The translations under genes and the position numbers were made by a program. A stretch of 64,000 bases of DNA. It comes from Massilia forsythiae. GTDB lineage: Bacteria > Pseudomonadota > Gammaproteobacteria > Burkholderiales > Burkholderiaceae_D. The stretch spans positions 2,480,001-2,544,000 of the forward strand of contig NZ_CP051685.1 of assembly GCF_012849555.1 (NCBI RefSeq), in the 5' to 3' direction. Position 1 is the first letter of the stretch; each line of letters starts with the position of its first letter. Positions 27,294 to 37,357 of this stretch are shown here, piece after piece. The notes under the pieces are model-generated. The model was not told the origin of the DNA. It did not search any database and saw only the letters and a program-made list of their open reading frames with translations.

Positions 27294-30188
27294 ATGCCCA
27301 AGCATCCCTCCGCGCCGGCGTCGCCCGTCGACACCCTATGCCGGTTGTCCGCCGCCTGCGCGACTTGCCTGGCGCTGGCCCTGCCGGCGCAGGCGCAATC
27401 CACGCCGGCCGCGCTTGCTGCGCCTACTGCGCCTGCCGCCCCGGCGCTGACCGATCCGCTGCCGGTCAACCCGGCACTCAAGCTGGGCAAGCTGGACAAC
27501 GGCCTGACCTACTACATCCAGAAGAACGCCAAACCGGCCCAGCGCGTCGAACTGCGGCTGGTCGTGAAAGCCGGCTCGATCCTGGAAGACGACGACCAGC
27601 GCGGCCTGGCCCATTTCATCGAGCACATGGGCTTCAACGGCAGCACCCATTTCAGGAAGCACGAACTGGTGTCCTACCTGCAGTCGATCGGCGTGCGCTT
27701 CGGCGCCGACCTGAACGCCCAGACCGGCTTCGATTCGACCATCTACATGCTGCCGATCCCGACCGACAAGCCGGACAACCTGGAGCGGGGTTTCCAGGTG
27801 CTGGAAGACTGGGCCCACGGCATGGCCCTCGGAACCCAGGAAATCGATGACGAGCGCAGCATCATCCTCGAGGAAAAGCGCCTGCGCAGCGGCTACGGCG
27901 CGCGCTGGCTGGAAGCGGCCTTGCCCAAGTTGGCCAACGGCGCTCGCTACCAGGACCGCCTGCCGATCGGCACCGAGGACTCGATCCTGCACAGCCGCCC
28001 CGACGCACTGCGCCGCTTCTATGCCGACTGGTACCGCCCCGACCTGATGGCGGTGATCGTGGTCGGCGACATCGATCCGGCTGAGGCCGAGCGCATGGTG
28101 CGGCGCCATTTCTCCACCCTGGCGATGCCGAGCAAACCGCGTGCGCTTCCGCTCACGCCGCTGCCGCCGCTGGGCGCGCCCGAGGCGCTGGTATTCCTCG
28201 ACCGGGAAGCGCCCAACAGCAGCGTGCAGCTGATCTATTCGCTGTACCGGCGCCGGCCGGACGCCACGGTCGGCGACTATCGCCAGGACCTGGTGCGGCG
28301 CCTGTTCGCCGGCATGATGGGCATGCGCATGGCGCGCCAGATCCAGCTGGCCGAACCGCCGTTCGTGCAGGGCTTCGCCGGCGAGACCGGCGTGCCGTTC
28401 GGAATCAACCAGCGCCAGTACGCCGCCGGCGCCACGGTGGGCAAGGCCGGCGTGGATGCCGCCATCGATGCGCTGGTGCAGCAGAACCAGCGCGCGCGCC
28501 AGTTCGGCTTCAGCGAGTCGGAACTGGATGTGGCCAAGCGCAGCGTGCTGGCCGCCTACGACTACGGTTACCGCTCGCGCGACACGCGCGATTCGGCGCA
28601 GGTGCTGGCCGAATACATCCGCAACTTCCTCACCGGCGAGGCGATTCCCGGCAGCGAGAACGAATACGGCTACGCCAAGGCCTTCATGCCGGGCGTGACG
28701 CTGGAGGAAGTCAACGCCTATGCCAGGACGGTCATCCCGGCGACGGCGCCGAAGACGGTGCTGTACACCAGCAACAGCGCCAACGCGCAAACCGCGCCGA
28801 CCGGCCCGGCCCTGCTGGCGCGGGTGGACGCCGCGCAAACGCTGCCGGTGGAAAAGACCATCGACAAGCCGGTGGTCGGCAAGCTGATGAGCTACAAGCC
28901 GGAGCCGGGCGCCATCGTCGCGCAAAGCCGGGACGAAGCGCTCGGCCTGACCCGGCTGACGCTGTCGAACGGCGTCAAGGTGGTGCTCAAGCCGACCGGG
29001 TTCAGCAAGGACAGCGTGCAGATGGCGGCGGTGCGTCCCGGCGGCCAGATGCTGTTCCCGGACGCCGACAAGACCGCGGCGCGCTTCGCGGCGGCGGTGC
29101 AGGGGGCGATGGGCGTGGCCTCGTACAGCCCGTCCGACCTGCGCAACGTGCTGGCGGGCAGGAACGTCACCGCCGGTGCCGGCATGAGCAACTATGCCGA
29201 TTTCTTGAACGGGCGCAGCAGCAGCGAGGACGTCGAGACGCTGCTGCAGCTGAACTACCTGGCGATGACCAATCCGCGCCGCGACGAAAACCTGTTCCGC
29301 GGCTTCGTCGGCCGCAGCGCCGAGCAAGTGCAGGGCCGCGCCGCCGTGCCCGAGGCGCGCTTCGCCGATGCGCGCCTGCAGGCGCTGTACGGCGGCCACC
29401 CGCGCGTCGAGCTGCAGCCGCGTCCGGCGGACTTCGAGACCCTGAACCTGGACCGCACCCTGACCCTGTTCCGCTCGCGCATGGCCAGCGCCAAGGGCAT
29501 GACCTTCTTCTTCGTCGGCGACTTCGACGTCGAGGCCATCAAGCCGCTGCTGGCGACCTACGTGGCGACCCTGCCGGTGACCGACCTGGCGCTGCACTAC
29601 CGCGACCCGGGCATCCGCCAGGTGCCGGGCGTGGTGCGCAAGCAATTCAAGGCCGGCCTGGAGCAGAAGAGCATCGTCAGCGTCGACTTCAGCGGCGACG
29701 TGCCGTATTCGAAGGACGAGTCGACGGCGTTCCGCGTCCTGCTCGGCGTGCTCAACCTGCGCATCACCGACGCGCTGCGCGAAAAGCAGAAGCTGATCTA
29801 CAGCGGCAGCGCCGGCGGCAGGTACGAGATGATCCCGCGCGGCGCCTATTCCCTGGCGATCCAGCTGCCGACCGCCCCGCAGAACGTGGAAAAGGTGGAG
29901 GCCGGCCTGTGGGCCGAGATCGCGCGCCTGCAGGACCAGGGGCCGAGCGCGGAAGACCTGGACAAGGTCAAGCAGGCACTGCTGCAGGGTTACCGCAAGT
30001 CGATGCGCGAGAACGGCTACTGGCTGCAAACCATGCAGACGGCGGTGCTGGAAGGCAGCGACGTGCACGATATCCTGACGCTGGAACAGCGCGTCGATGC
30101 GGTGACGGCGGCGCGGGTGCAGGCGGCCGCCAGGCGCTTCCTGAACCGCCAGCAGTACGTGGAGATGGTGCTCGAGCCGGAAGCGTGA
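27294..30188 (+). CDS. M16-family zinc metallopeptidase (PqqL-like), exported
   Basis: Large two-half peptidase of the pitrilysin/insulinase family in the periplasm. From ATG at 27294 the 964-aa precursor has a signal peptide ending near AQAQS. Zinc motif HFIEH at residues 107-111 is inverted HxxEH, with the further Glu in EERSIILEEKR-like DDERSIILEEKRL. Two M16 halves follow; the second half lacks the motif, as usual. The length matches PqqL-type peptidases. Alternative starts at 27174 and 27255 would put extra residues before the signal peptide. Its stop lies 7 bases from that of a second, convergent M16 gene. Confidence 0.92.
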   Translation: MPKHPSAPASPVDTLCRLSAACATCLALALPAQAQSTPAALAAPTAPAAPALTDPLPVNPALKLGKLDNGLTYYIQKNAKPAQRVELRLVVKAGSILEDDDQRGLAHFIEHMGFNGSTHFRKHELVSYLQSIGVRFGADLNAQTGFDSTIYMLPIPTDKPDNLERGFQVLEDWAHGMALGTQEIDDERSIILEEKRLRSGYGARWLEAALPKLANGARYQDRLPIGTEDSILHSRPDALRRFYADWYRPDLMAVIVVGDIDPAEAERMVRRHFSTLAMPSKPRALPLTPLPPLGAPEALVFLDREAPNSSVQLIYSLYRRRPDATVGDYRQDLVRRLFAGMMGMRMARQIQLAEPPFVQGFAGETGVPFGINQRQYAAGATVGKAGVDAAIDALVQQNQRARQFGFSESELDVAKRSVLAAYDYGYRSRDTRDSAQVLAEYIRNFLTGEAIPGSENEYGYAKAFMPGVTLEEVNAYARTVIPATAPKTVLYTSNSANAQTAPTGPALLARVDAAQTLPVEKTIDKPVVGKLMSYKPEPGAIVAQSRDEALGLTRLTLSNGVKVVLKPTGFSKDSVQMAAVRPGGQMLFPDADKTAARFAAAVQGAMGVASYSPSDLRNVLAGRNVTAGAGMSNYADFLNGRSSSEDVETLLQLNYLAMTNPRRDENLFRGFVGRSAEQVQGRAAVPEARFADARLQALYGGHPRVELQPRPADFETLNLDRTLTLFRSRMASAKGMTFFFVGDFDVEAIKPLLATYVATLPVTDLALHYRDPGIRQVPGVVRKQFKAGLEQKSIVSVDFSGDVPYSKDESTAFRVLLGVLNLRITDALREKQKLIYSGSAGGRYEMIPRGAYSLAIQLPTAPQNVEKVEAGLWAEIARLQDQGPSAEDLDKVKQALLQGYRKSMRENGYWLQTMQTAVLEGSDVHDILTLEQRVDAVTAARVQAAARRFLNRQQYVEMVLEPEA

Positions 30189-30195
30189 CCGCCCG

Positions 30196-33168
30196 TCACG
30201 GCAGCAGGCCGTCGGTGTCGCGCGTTTCCGGCCGGCCCAGGCCCAGCGGCGCCAGCTGCGGCGCGATGCGCGCGCGGTCGCCCACCGCCACCACGGTCAT
30301 CCGATCCGGCCGCAGGTACTTGCCGGCCGCGGCGCGCACCTGGGCCGCGTCGACGCGCCGGAAACGCCCGGGCAGGGTATTCCAGTAGTCGGGCGGCAGG
30401 TCGAACACCCAGGTCTCGGCCAGGCTGGCGCCGATGCCGCTGTTGGTCTCGAACCGGCCCGGCAGCGAATACACCTGCGCATCGCGCGCGCCGGCCAGTT
30501 CCTGCGGCGGCAGCACGCGCTCGCGCAGCTTGCGCACTTCCCTGAAGATTTCCGCGACGGACGCGCCGGTGACGTCGGTGCGCACGCTGCCGGCGATCGT
30601 GAACGGGCCCGGCGTGCGGTGGTAGCGGAAGCTTGAAAACATGCCGTAGCTGTAGCCCTTGTCCTCGCGCAGGTTGAGGTTGATGCGGCTGGAGAACAGG
30701 CCGCCCAGCGCCGCGTTCATGACTTCCATGGCGGCATAGTCCGGGGTGGCGCGCGGCGCCGCCAGCGTGGCCACGCGCAGCGCGGTCTGCGGCGCGCCCG
30801 GCTTGTCGACGATGACCAGGCGCGCGCCGCTGCCGGCCGGTTTGCCCGGTGCCGCGGGCGCCGCGACGGCGGGCGTCCAGGCGCCGAAGCGGGCCAGCGC
30901 CAGGGCGCGCAGCTCGTCCTGCGTGATGGCGCCGGAAACGACCAGGGCGGCGTTGGACGGCACGTAATGGCGGCGCCAGAACGCCGCCAGTTCGTTGCGG
31001 GTGACGGCGCGGATCGCCGCTTCGGTGCCGAGCTGGCCGTAGCCGTACGGATGGCGCTGGCCGTACAGCGCGCCGGCCGCCGCCACCGCCGCCACCAGGG
31101 CCGGATCGTCGCGCCGGCGCGCCAGGTCGCCCAGGCGCGCGGCGCGCTGGCGCTCCACCTCGGCGGTCGGGAAGGCGGGGTGCTGCACCACGTCGGCCAG
31201 CACGTCGAGCGCCTGCGCGAAGGTGGCGCGCAGCGACAGCAGCGACACGGTGGAGGCATCGGCGCCGCTTTCGCTGCCGAGGAAGGCGCCCAGCTGCGCG
31301 ATCTCGTCGGCGATGCGCGGCGCGCTGCGCGTGGCGGTGCCCTCCTGCAGCAGCTGCGCGGTGAAGCCGGCCAGGCCGGGCCGGTCCTCGGGGTTGGCGT
31401 CCGAGCCGCTCCTGACGACTAGCTCGGCCGCCACCAGCGGCAGCGCCGGGTTGTAGTGGTGGATCACGGTCAGGCCGTTGGGCAGCTTGAACGACGCGCG
31501 CCGCGGCAGCGCGAAGACCGGCGCCGGGCCCGGCCTGGGCGGCGTGTTGCGCCATGGCTCGTCGCGGTTGATGGCGGCGGGCGCAGGGGGTACTGCGGCG
31601 GCGCCGACGGCTGGCGCAAGGGTAATGGCTGGCGTAGCGCCGTCGGCCTCGGCGGCGCCGGACGCAGGTTCCGCAGCGCCTGCCGGCTGCGCCGCCGCCG
31701 GAACCGGCAGGTCCGGCCCGAGCGCCGGCTTGCCCGGCACGCCCGCCACCAGCACGCGCGCGTCCGGGCGCAGGTAGTCGCGCACCACGCGGCGCACGTC
31801 CAGGGCGCTGACGCGGCGCAGGCGCTCGATGTCGCGCGCCAGGTAGCCGGGGTCGCCGGTGGCCTGATTGTAGTGGTTCAGGCGGTCGGCCAGGCCGTCG
31901 CCGCCCAGCTTTTCGATCGAGCCCAGCATTGCCGTCTCGATGGTGTTGCGGGCGCGTTCCACTTCGGCGTCGGACGGACCGAGGTCGCGCAGCGCCGCCA
32001 ATTCGGCGTCGATGGCGCGTTCGAGCTCGTCCACGCCGTGGCCGGGGCGGGCGGTGGCGTCGATCACGAAGGTCGAGACCAGTGCGTTGGCGTTCTGCGC
32101 CGCCGCCGCTTCCTGGGCGATCTGGCGCTCGTACACCAGCGTCTTGTACAGGCGCGAGCTCTTGCCGCCGGCCAGGATCTGCGCCGTCACCGCCAGCTCG
32201 GCGTCGCCGTCGCGGTAGGCCGGCGGCGTGAGCCAGCCCATGTACAGGCGCGGCAGCTCGACCCGGTCGGCCACCGTCACGCGCCGTTCGCGCGCGATCG
32301 GCGGCGTCACGGTGACGGGCGCCGCCACCGGCGCACTGCGCTTGAAGCTGCCGAAGTACTTGTCGACCAGTGCGCGCGTCTTGCGCTTGTCGATGTCGCC
32401 GGCGATCACGATGCTGGCGTTGTTGGGGCCGTAGTAGCGGGCGAAGAAGTCGCGCACGTCGGCCAGTTTCGCGTTCTGGATGTCGGCGTGCGAGCCGATT
32501 ACCGCCGCATAGTAGGGGTGATCCTGGGGGAACAGCGCGTGGTTCAACGCTTCCTCGACGATGCCGTAGGGCCGGTTCTCGACGCTCTGGCGGCGTTCGT
32601 TGCGCACCACGTCCTGCTGGTTCGACAGCGCGGCCTGGTCGAGCACGTCGAGCAGGTAGCCCATGCGGTCGGCGTGCACCCACAGCGCCAGTTCGAGCCG
32701 GTTGGAGGGGACGGTGTCGTAGTAGTTGGTGCGGTCGTAGTCGGTGCTGCCGTTGCTGTCGGTGGCGCCGGCGCCTTCCAGCAGGCGGTCGGCCAGGCCG
32801 CGCGGCAAATGCCGGGTACCGGCGAACATCATGTGCTCGAACAGGTGCGCGAAGCCGGTCAGGCCGGGCGCCTCGTTGGCCGGGCCGACGTGGTACCAGA
32901 TGTTGACGGCGACGATCGGCAGGCGGTGGTCCTCGACCAGGATCAGTTCCAGGCCGTTGGGCAGCACGGTCTTTTCGAAGGCAACCCGGGGCAGGGCGGC
33001 GGGCGAGGCGGCCACGGCGGCGACCTCGGGCAGCAGCGCCGTCGGCGGCAGGCCGGCGCCGTCCTGGCCGGCGGCGTGCGCACCCGGCAACGGCGCCGCC
33101 AGCAGGGGCAGCAGAAACAGTGGACGCAGTCTAGACAGCGGGAACACGTGCGGCAGGCGCGGTTTCAT
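30196..33168 (-). CDS. M16-family zinc metallopeptidase, exported, full-length double domain
   Basis: Second M16 peptidase. The 990-aa precursor has a signal peptide (to GAHA), zinc motif HLFEHMMFAG with HxxEH at residues 108-112, VRNERRQSVENRPYG with the third Glu region, and two homologous halves joined by an Ala/Pro-rich linker around residues 490-560. The second half, starting about FKLPNGLTVI, has no HxxEH and is presumably non-catalytic. It differs clearly from its convergent neighbour, so this is not a recent duplication. Substrate unknown. Confidence 0.92.
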   Translation of the reverse strand: MKPRLPHVFPLSRLRPLFLLPLLAAPLPGAHAAGQDGAGLPPTALLPEVAAVAASPAALPRVAFEKTVLPNGLELILVEDHRLPIVAVNIWYHVGPANEAPGLTGFAHLFEHMMFAGTRHLPRGLADRLLEGAGATDSNGSTDYDRTNYYDTVPSNRLELALWVHADRMGYLLDVLDQAALSNQQDVVRNERRQSVENRPYGIVEEALNHALFPQDHPYYAAVIGSHADIQNAKLADVRDFFARYYGPNNASIVIAGDIDKRKTRALVDKYFGSFKRSAPVAAPVTVTPPIARERRVTVADRVELPRLYMGWLTPPAYRDGDAELAVTAQILAGGKSSRLYKTLVYERQIAQEAAAAQNANALVSTFVIDATARPGHGVDELERAIDAELAALRDLGPSDAEVERARNTIETAMLGSIEKLGGDGLADRLNHYNQATGDPGYLARDIERLRRVSALDVRRVVRDYLRPDARVLVAGVPGKPALGPDLPVPAAAQPAGAAEPASGAAEADGATPAITLAPAVGAAAVPPAPAAINRDEPWRNTPPRPGPAPVFALPRRASFKLPNGLTVIHHYNPALPLVAAELVVRSGSDANPEDRPGLAGFTAQLLQEGTATRSAPRIADEIAQLGAFLGSESGADASTVSLLSLRATFAQALDVLADVVQHPAFPTAEVERQRAARLGDLARRRDDPALVAAVAAAGALYGQRHPYGYGQLGTEAAIRAVTRNELAAFWRRHYVPSNAALVVSGAITQDELRALALARFGAWTPAVAAPAAPGKPAGSGARLVIVDKPGAPQTALRVATLAAPRATPDYAAMEVMNAALGGLFSSRINLNLREDKGYSYGMFSSFRYHRTPGPFTIAGSVRTDVTGASVAEIFREVRKLRERVLPPQELAGARDAQVYSLPGRFETNSGIGASLAETWVFDLPPDYWNTLPGRFRRVDAAQVRAAAGKYLRPDRMTVVAVGDRARIAPQLAPLGLGRPETRDTDGLLP

Positions 33169-33266
33169 GGCGGCTCCAGTCGGCGGCGCGGTCGGATGGC
33201 GGGATGCGGTGCCCCGATGATAGCCCGGCGGGTGCCGTCATGACATCGCGGCGGCGCACGTCGATC

Positions 33267-34319
33267 TCAGCGGCACGTGTCGCTGCCGCGGTCCGGCGGC
33301 GCCGCCTCGAACGGCGTGATCTTGTTCGATTCCAGGAACGCCCAGTCGTAGCCGTCTTCGCGCAGGCGCAGGCGCAGCACGCCGGTGCGGCTGCTGTCGC
33401 GCAGCTCGCTGTTGGCCACCGTCAGCAGGAACGGCGTCGGGAAGGCACCGCCGGTGCCGACCACGAACTGGCGCACGCCGTGCGCGCGGTCGAGCCGGCC
33501 GTGCGCATCCTGCGGCGCGAAGCGTTCGTATTCGTGGTCGTGCCCGGACAACACCAGTTCGGCGCCGGCCTGCTGCAGCAGTTCCCAGGCATCGCGCATC
33601 GCCGGCACGCTGCCGTGGCCGCCGGAGCTGTACAGCGGATGGTGCCAGAACGCGAGCAGGCAGCGCGCCGGGTGCGCGGCCAGGTCGGCGCGCAGCCAGG
33701 CCAGTTGCGCCGCCTGCCGGTCCGGTCCCAGGTTGCTGTCGAGCGAGACGACGTGCCAGCCCTGCAGGTCGATGCTGTAGTAGCCGGGGCCGGCGCGCGC
33801 GCCGAAATAGGCGAAATAGGGCGCGGCGTTCGCGGTGGCGTATTCGTGGTTGCCGGGCGCCGGCCAGGTGCGCGCCTTGAAGCGGCCCCAGGTCGGCTCG
33901 TAGCAGTCGCTGAATTCGCGCGCGGTGCCGATCGGGTAGGTATGGTCGCCCAGGGTCAACACCACCGCGTCCGGCTCGCGCGCCAGGCCGGCGGCGACGG
34001 TGGCGGCGGTGGCGGCCGCGCCCGACCAGGCCGCGGCGCGGTAGCGGCAGTCGGCGATGTCGCCCGCCGCGTACACGGTGATGCCGGCGCCGGCGCGCGT
34101 ACTGGCGTCGCTCGTCGCGCTGGTGCCCGGGCCGCTGCTGCCTGAAACGATACTGCCCGTCGTGCCGCTGCCGGCCGTGGCGCCGGTGTACGGACGCGCC
34201 AGCGCCGCCGCGTCCGCGCCGTCGGTGCGCGGGGCGCTCGTCTGGGGCGCCGCGCAACCGGCCAGGACAGCGCCGGCCAGCGCCAGCGCGGCGGCGGCCG
34301 CCGCCAACTGGTGCGCCAT
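33267..34319 (-). CDS. Calcineurin-like metallophosphoesterase lipoprotein
   Basis: Envelope phosphoesterase with a two-metal site. From ATG at 34319 the 350-aa product has a signal peptide with lipobox LAGC, a Gly/Ser/Thr-rich linker, then AAGDIADC, LTLGDHTYP, PGNHEYA, FWHHPLY and SGHDHEYERF, the full set of metal ligands of the family. It resembles purple-acid-phosphatase-like proteins of Actinobacteria and Burkholderiales. The open frame extends upstream over pncC in a wrong frame and is cut here. Substrate unknown. Confidence 0.9.
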   Translation of the reverse strand: MAHQLAAAAAALALAGAVLAGCAAPQTSAPRTDGADAAALARPYTGATAGSGTTGSIVSGSSGPGTSATSDASTRAGAGITVYAAGDIADCRYRAAAWSGAAATAATVAAGLAREPDAVVLTLGDHTYPIGTAREFSDCYEPTWGRFKARTWPAPGNHEYATANAAPYFAYFGARAGPGYYSIDLQGWHVVSLDSNLGPDRQAAQLAWLRADLAAHPARCLLAFWHHPLYSSGGHGSVPAMRDAWELLQQAGAELVLSGHDHEYERFAPQDAHGRLDRAHGVRQFVVGTGGAFPTPFLLTVANSELRDSSRTGVLRLRLREDGYDWAFLESNKITPFEAAPPDRGSDTCR

Positions 34320-34396
34320 CCATGGATGCGCCGGCGATGAGCGCGCCGGCCAGATGCGCGTCCGTCGCGCCGGCCTTCCCGGCGTGCGCCGCACCG

Positions 34397-34894
34397 TTAT
34401 TCGAGGAAACGCAGCAGGCCGGCCAGCGCGTGCGCCACCGTCTGCCGGCGCACCGCCTGGCGGTCGCCCGCGAACACCAGGCGCTCGGTATGGGTGACGT
34501 CGCCCTTCGACCAGCCGAAGCAGACGGTGCCCACCGGCTTGCCCGGCACCGCACCGGCCGGGCCGGCGATGCCGGTGGTCGACACCGCCACGTCGGCATT
34601 GCTGTTGGCGACCGCGCCCTGCGCCATGGCGGCGGCGACTTCCTCGCTGACCGCGCCGAACTGCGCGATCATGGCGGCGGATACGTCCAGCATTTCGGTC
34701 TTGGCGGCGTTCGAATAGGTCACGAAGCCGCACTCGAACGAATTGCTCGAGCCGGGAATGTCGGTGATGGCGTGCGAAATGCCGCCGCCGGTGCAGGACT
34801 CGGCGGTGGCCAGCAGCAGGCGCCGGTTGTCGAGCAGCGTGCAGACGCGGCCGGCCAGGTCGTTGATGTCGTGCGTCACGGGTGTCTCCTCCAT
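34397..34894 (-). CDS. pncC: CinA C-terminal family nicotinamide-nucleotide amidohydrolase
   Basis: Stand-alone CinA-C domain enzyme (PncC) that deamidates NMN to nicotinate mononucleotide in NAD recycling. The 165-aa protein shows LLATAESCTGGGISHAITD, the YSNAAKTEML segment, and AVSTTGIAGPAGAVPGKPVG with VCFGWS; the Ser in AESCTGG is the family active residue. GGAGGAGAC lies upstream of the ATG. The phosphoesterase gene follows after 77 bases on the same strand. Confidence 0.94.
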   Translation of the reverse strand: MEETPVTHDINDLAGRVCTLLDNRRLLLATAESCTGGGISHAITDIPGSSNSFECGFVTYSNAAKTEMLDVSAAMIAQFGAVSEEVAAAMAQGAVANSNADVAVSTTGIAGPAGAVPGKPVGTVCFGWSKGDVTHTERLVFAGDRQAVRRQTVAHALAGLLRFLE

Positions 34895-35318
34895 GGGATC
34901 TCGCCGCCACCCCGTGGCGGCGTCGAAACCATTCTAGCGCGCCTGGCCCGGCCGCCGCATTGAAAACTTAGCTGGAAGACATGGTTCGCGTGGATTTTAC
35001 TGATTTGTTTTGTGCGACATTGTTTTCATCCATGCTGCTATCCTGCGCCTTGCCCCTCCGGCCGCCGGGCCCGCCCGCGCCGCCGTTTATCGACCGATGC
35101 AGGACCCACATGCCGCTCCACCGTTTCGTTCATGGCCAACCGGGGGCGGGCGCGCCGGCTGCAGTACCGCGCGCGATGCCGTGTTCTTCCGCGATCGCGC
35201 CACCATGTTCGCGCCGTCCGGCGCCGTGCTCCCCGCTCTACTGCGCGCCGCCTTCGCCGTGCGCGCCCGTGCGCGCGCAGGCGCCGGCCCGCGCCGCCGC
35301 GACGCCGGAGCGCGCCGC
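34895..35318. other. Gap between pncC and the hybrid kinase, no gene supported
   Basis: About 420 bases between two divergent genes. The left 130 bases are AT-richer and should hold the promoters of both genes; no convincing -35/-10 pair was found. The right part (35060-35318) is very GC-rich and stays open in the kinase frame, but its translation is Arg/Ala/Pro-rich and looks non-coding. No repeat or RNA gene was seen. Confidence 0.5.
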
Positions 35319-37340
<2,022 letters not shown>

Positions 37341-37357
37341 CCCATGAGGACCACCGC

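Noticed and set aside
27294..33168. Recent tandem duplication of an M16 protease
   Set aside because: The two proteins share only the family fold; their motif contexts, lengths and linkers differ clearly.
35010..35318. N-terminal extension of the hybrid kinase or a separate small gene
   Set aside because: The extension is Arg/Ala/Pro-rich with no domain, while ATG 35319 has GGAG and starts just before TM1.
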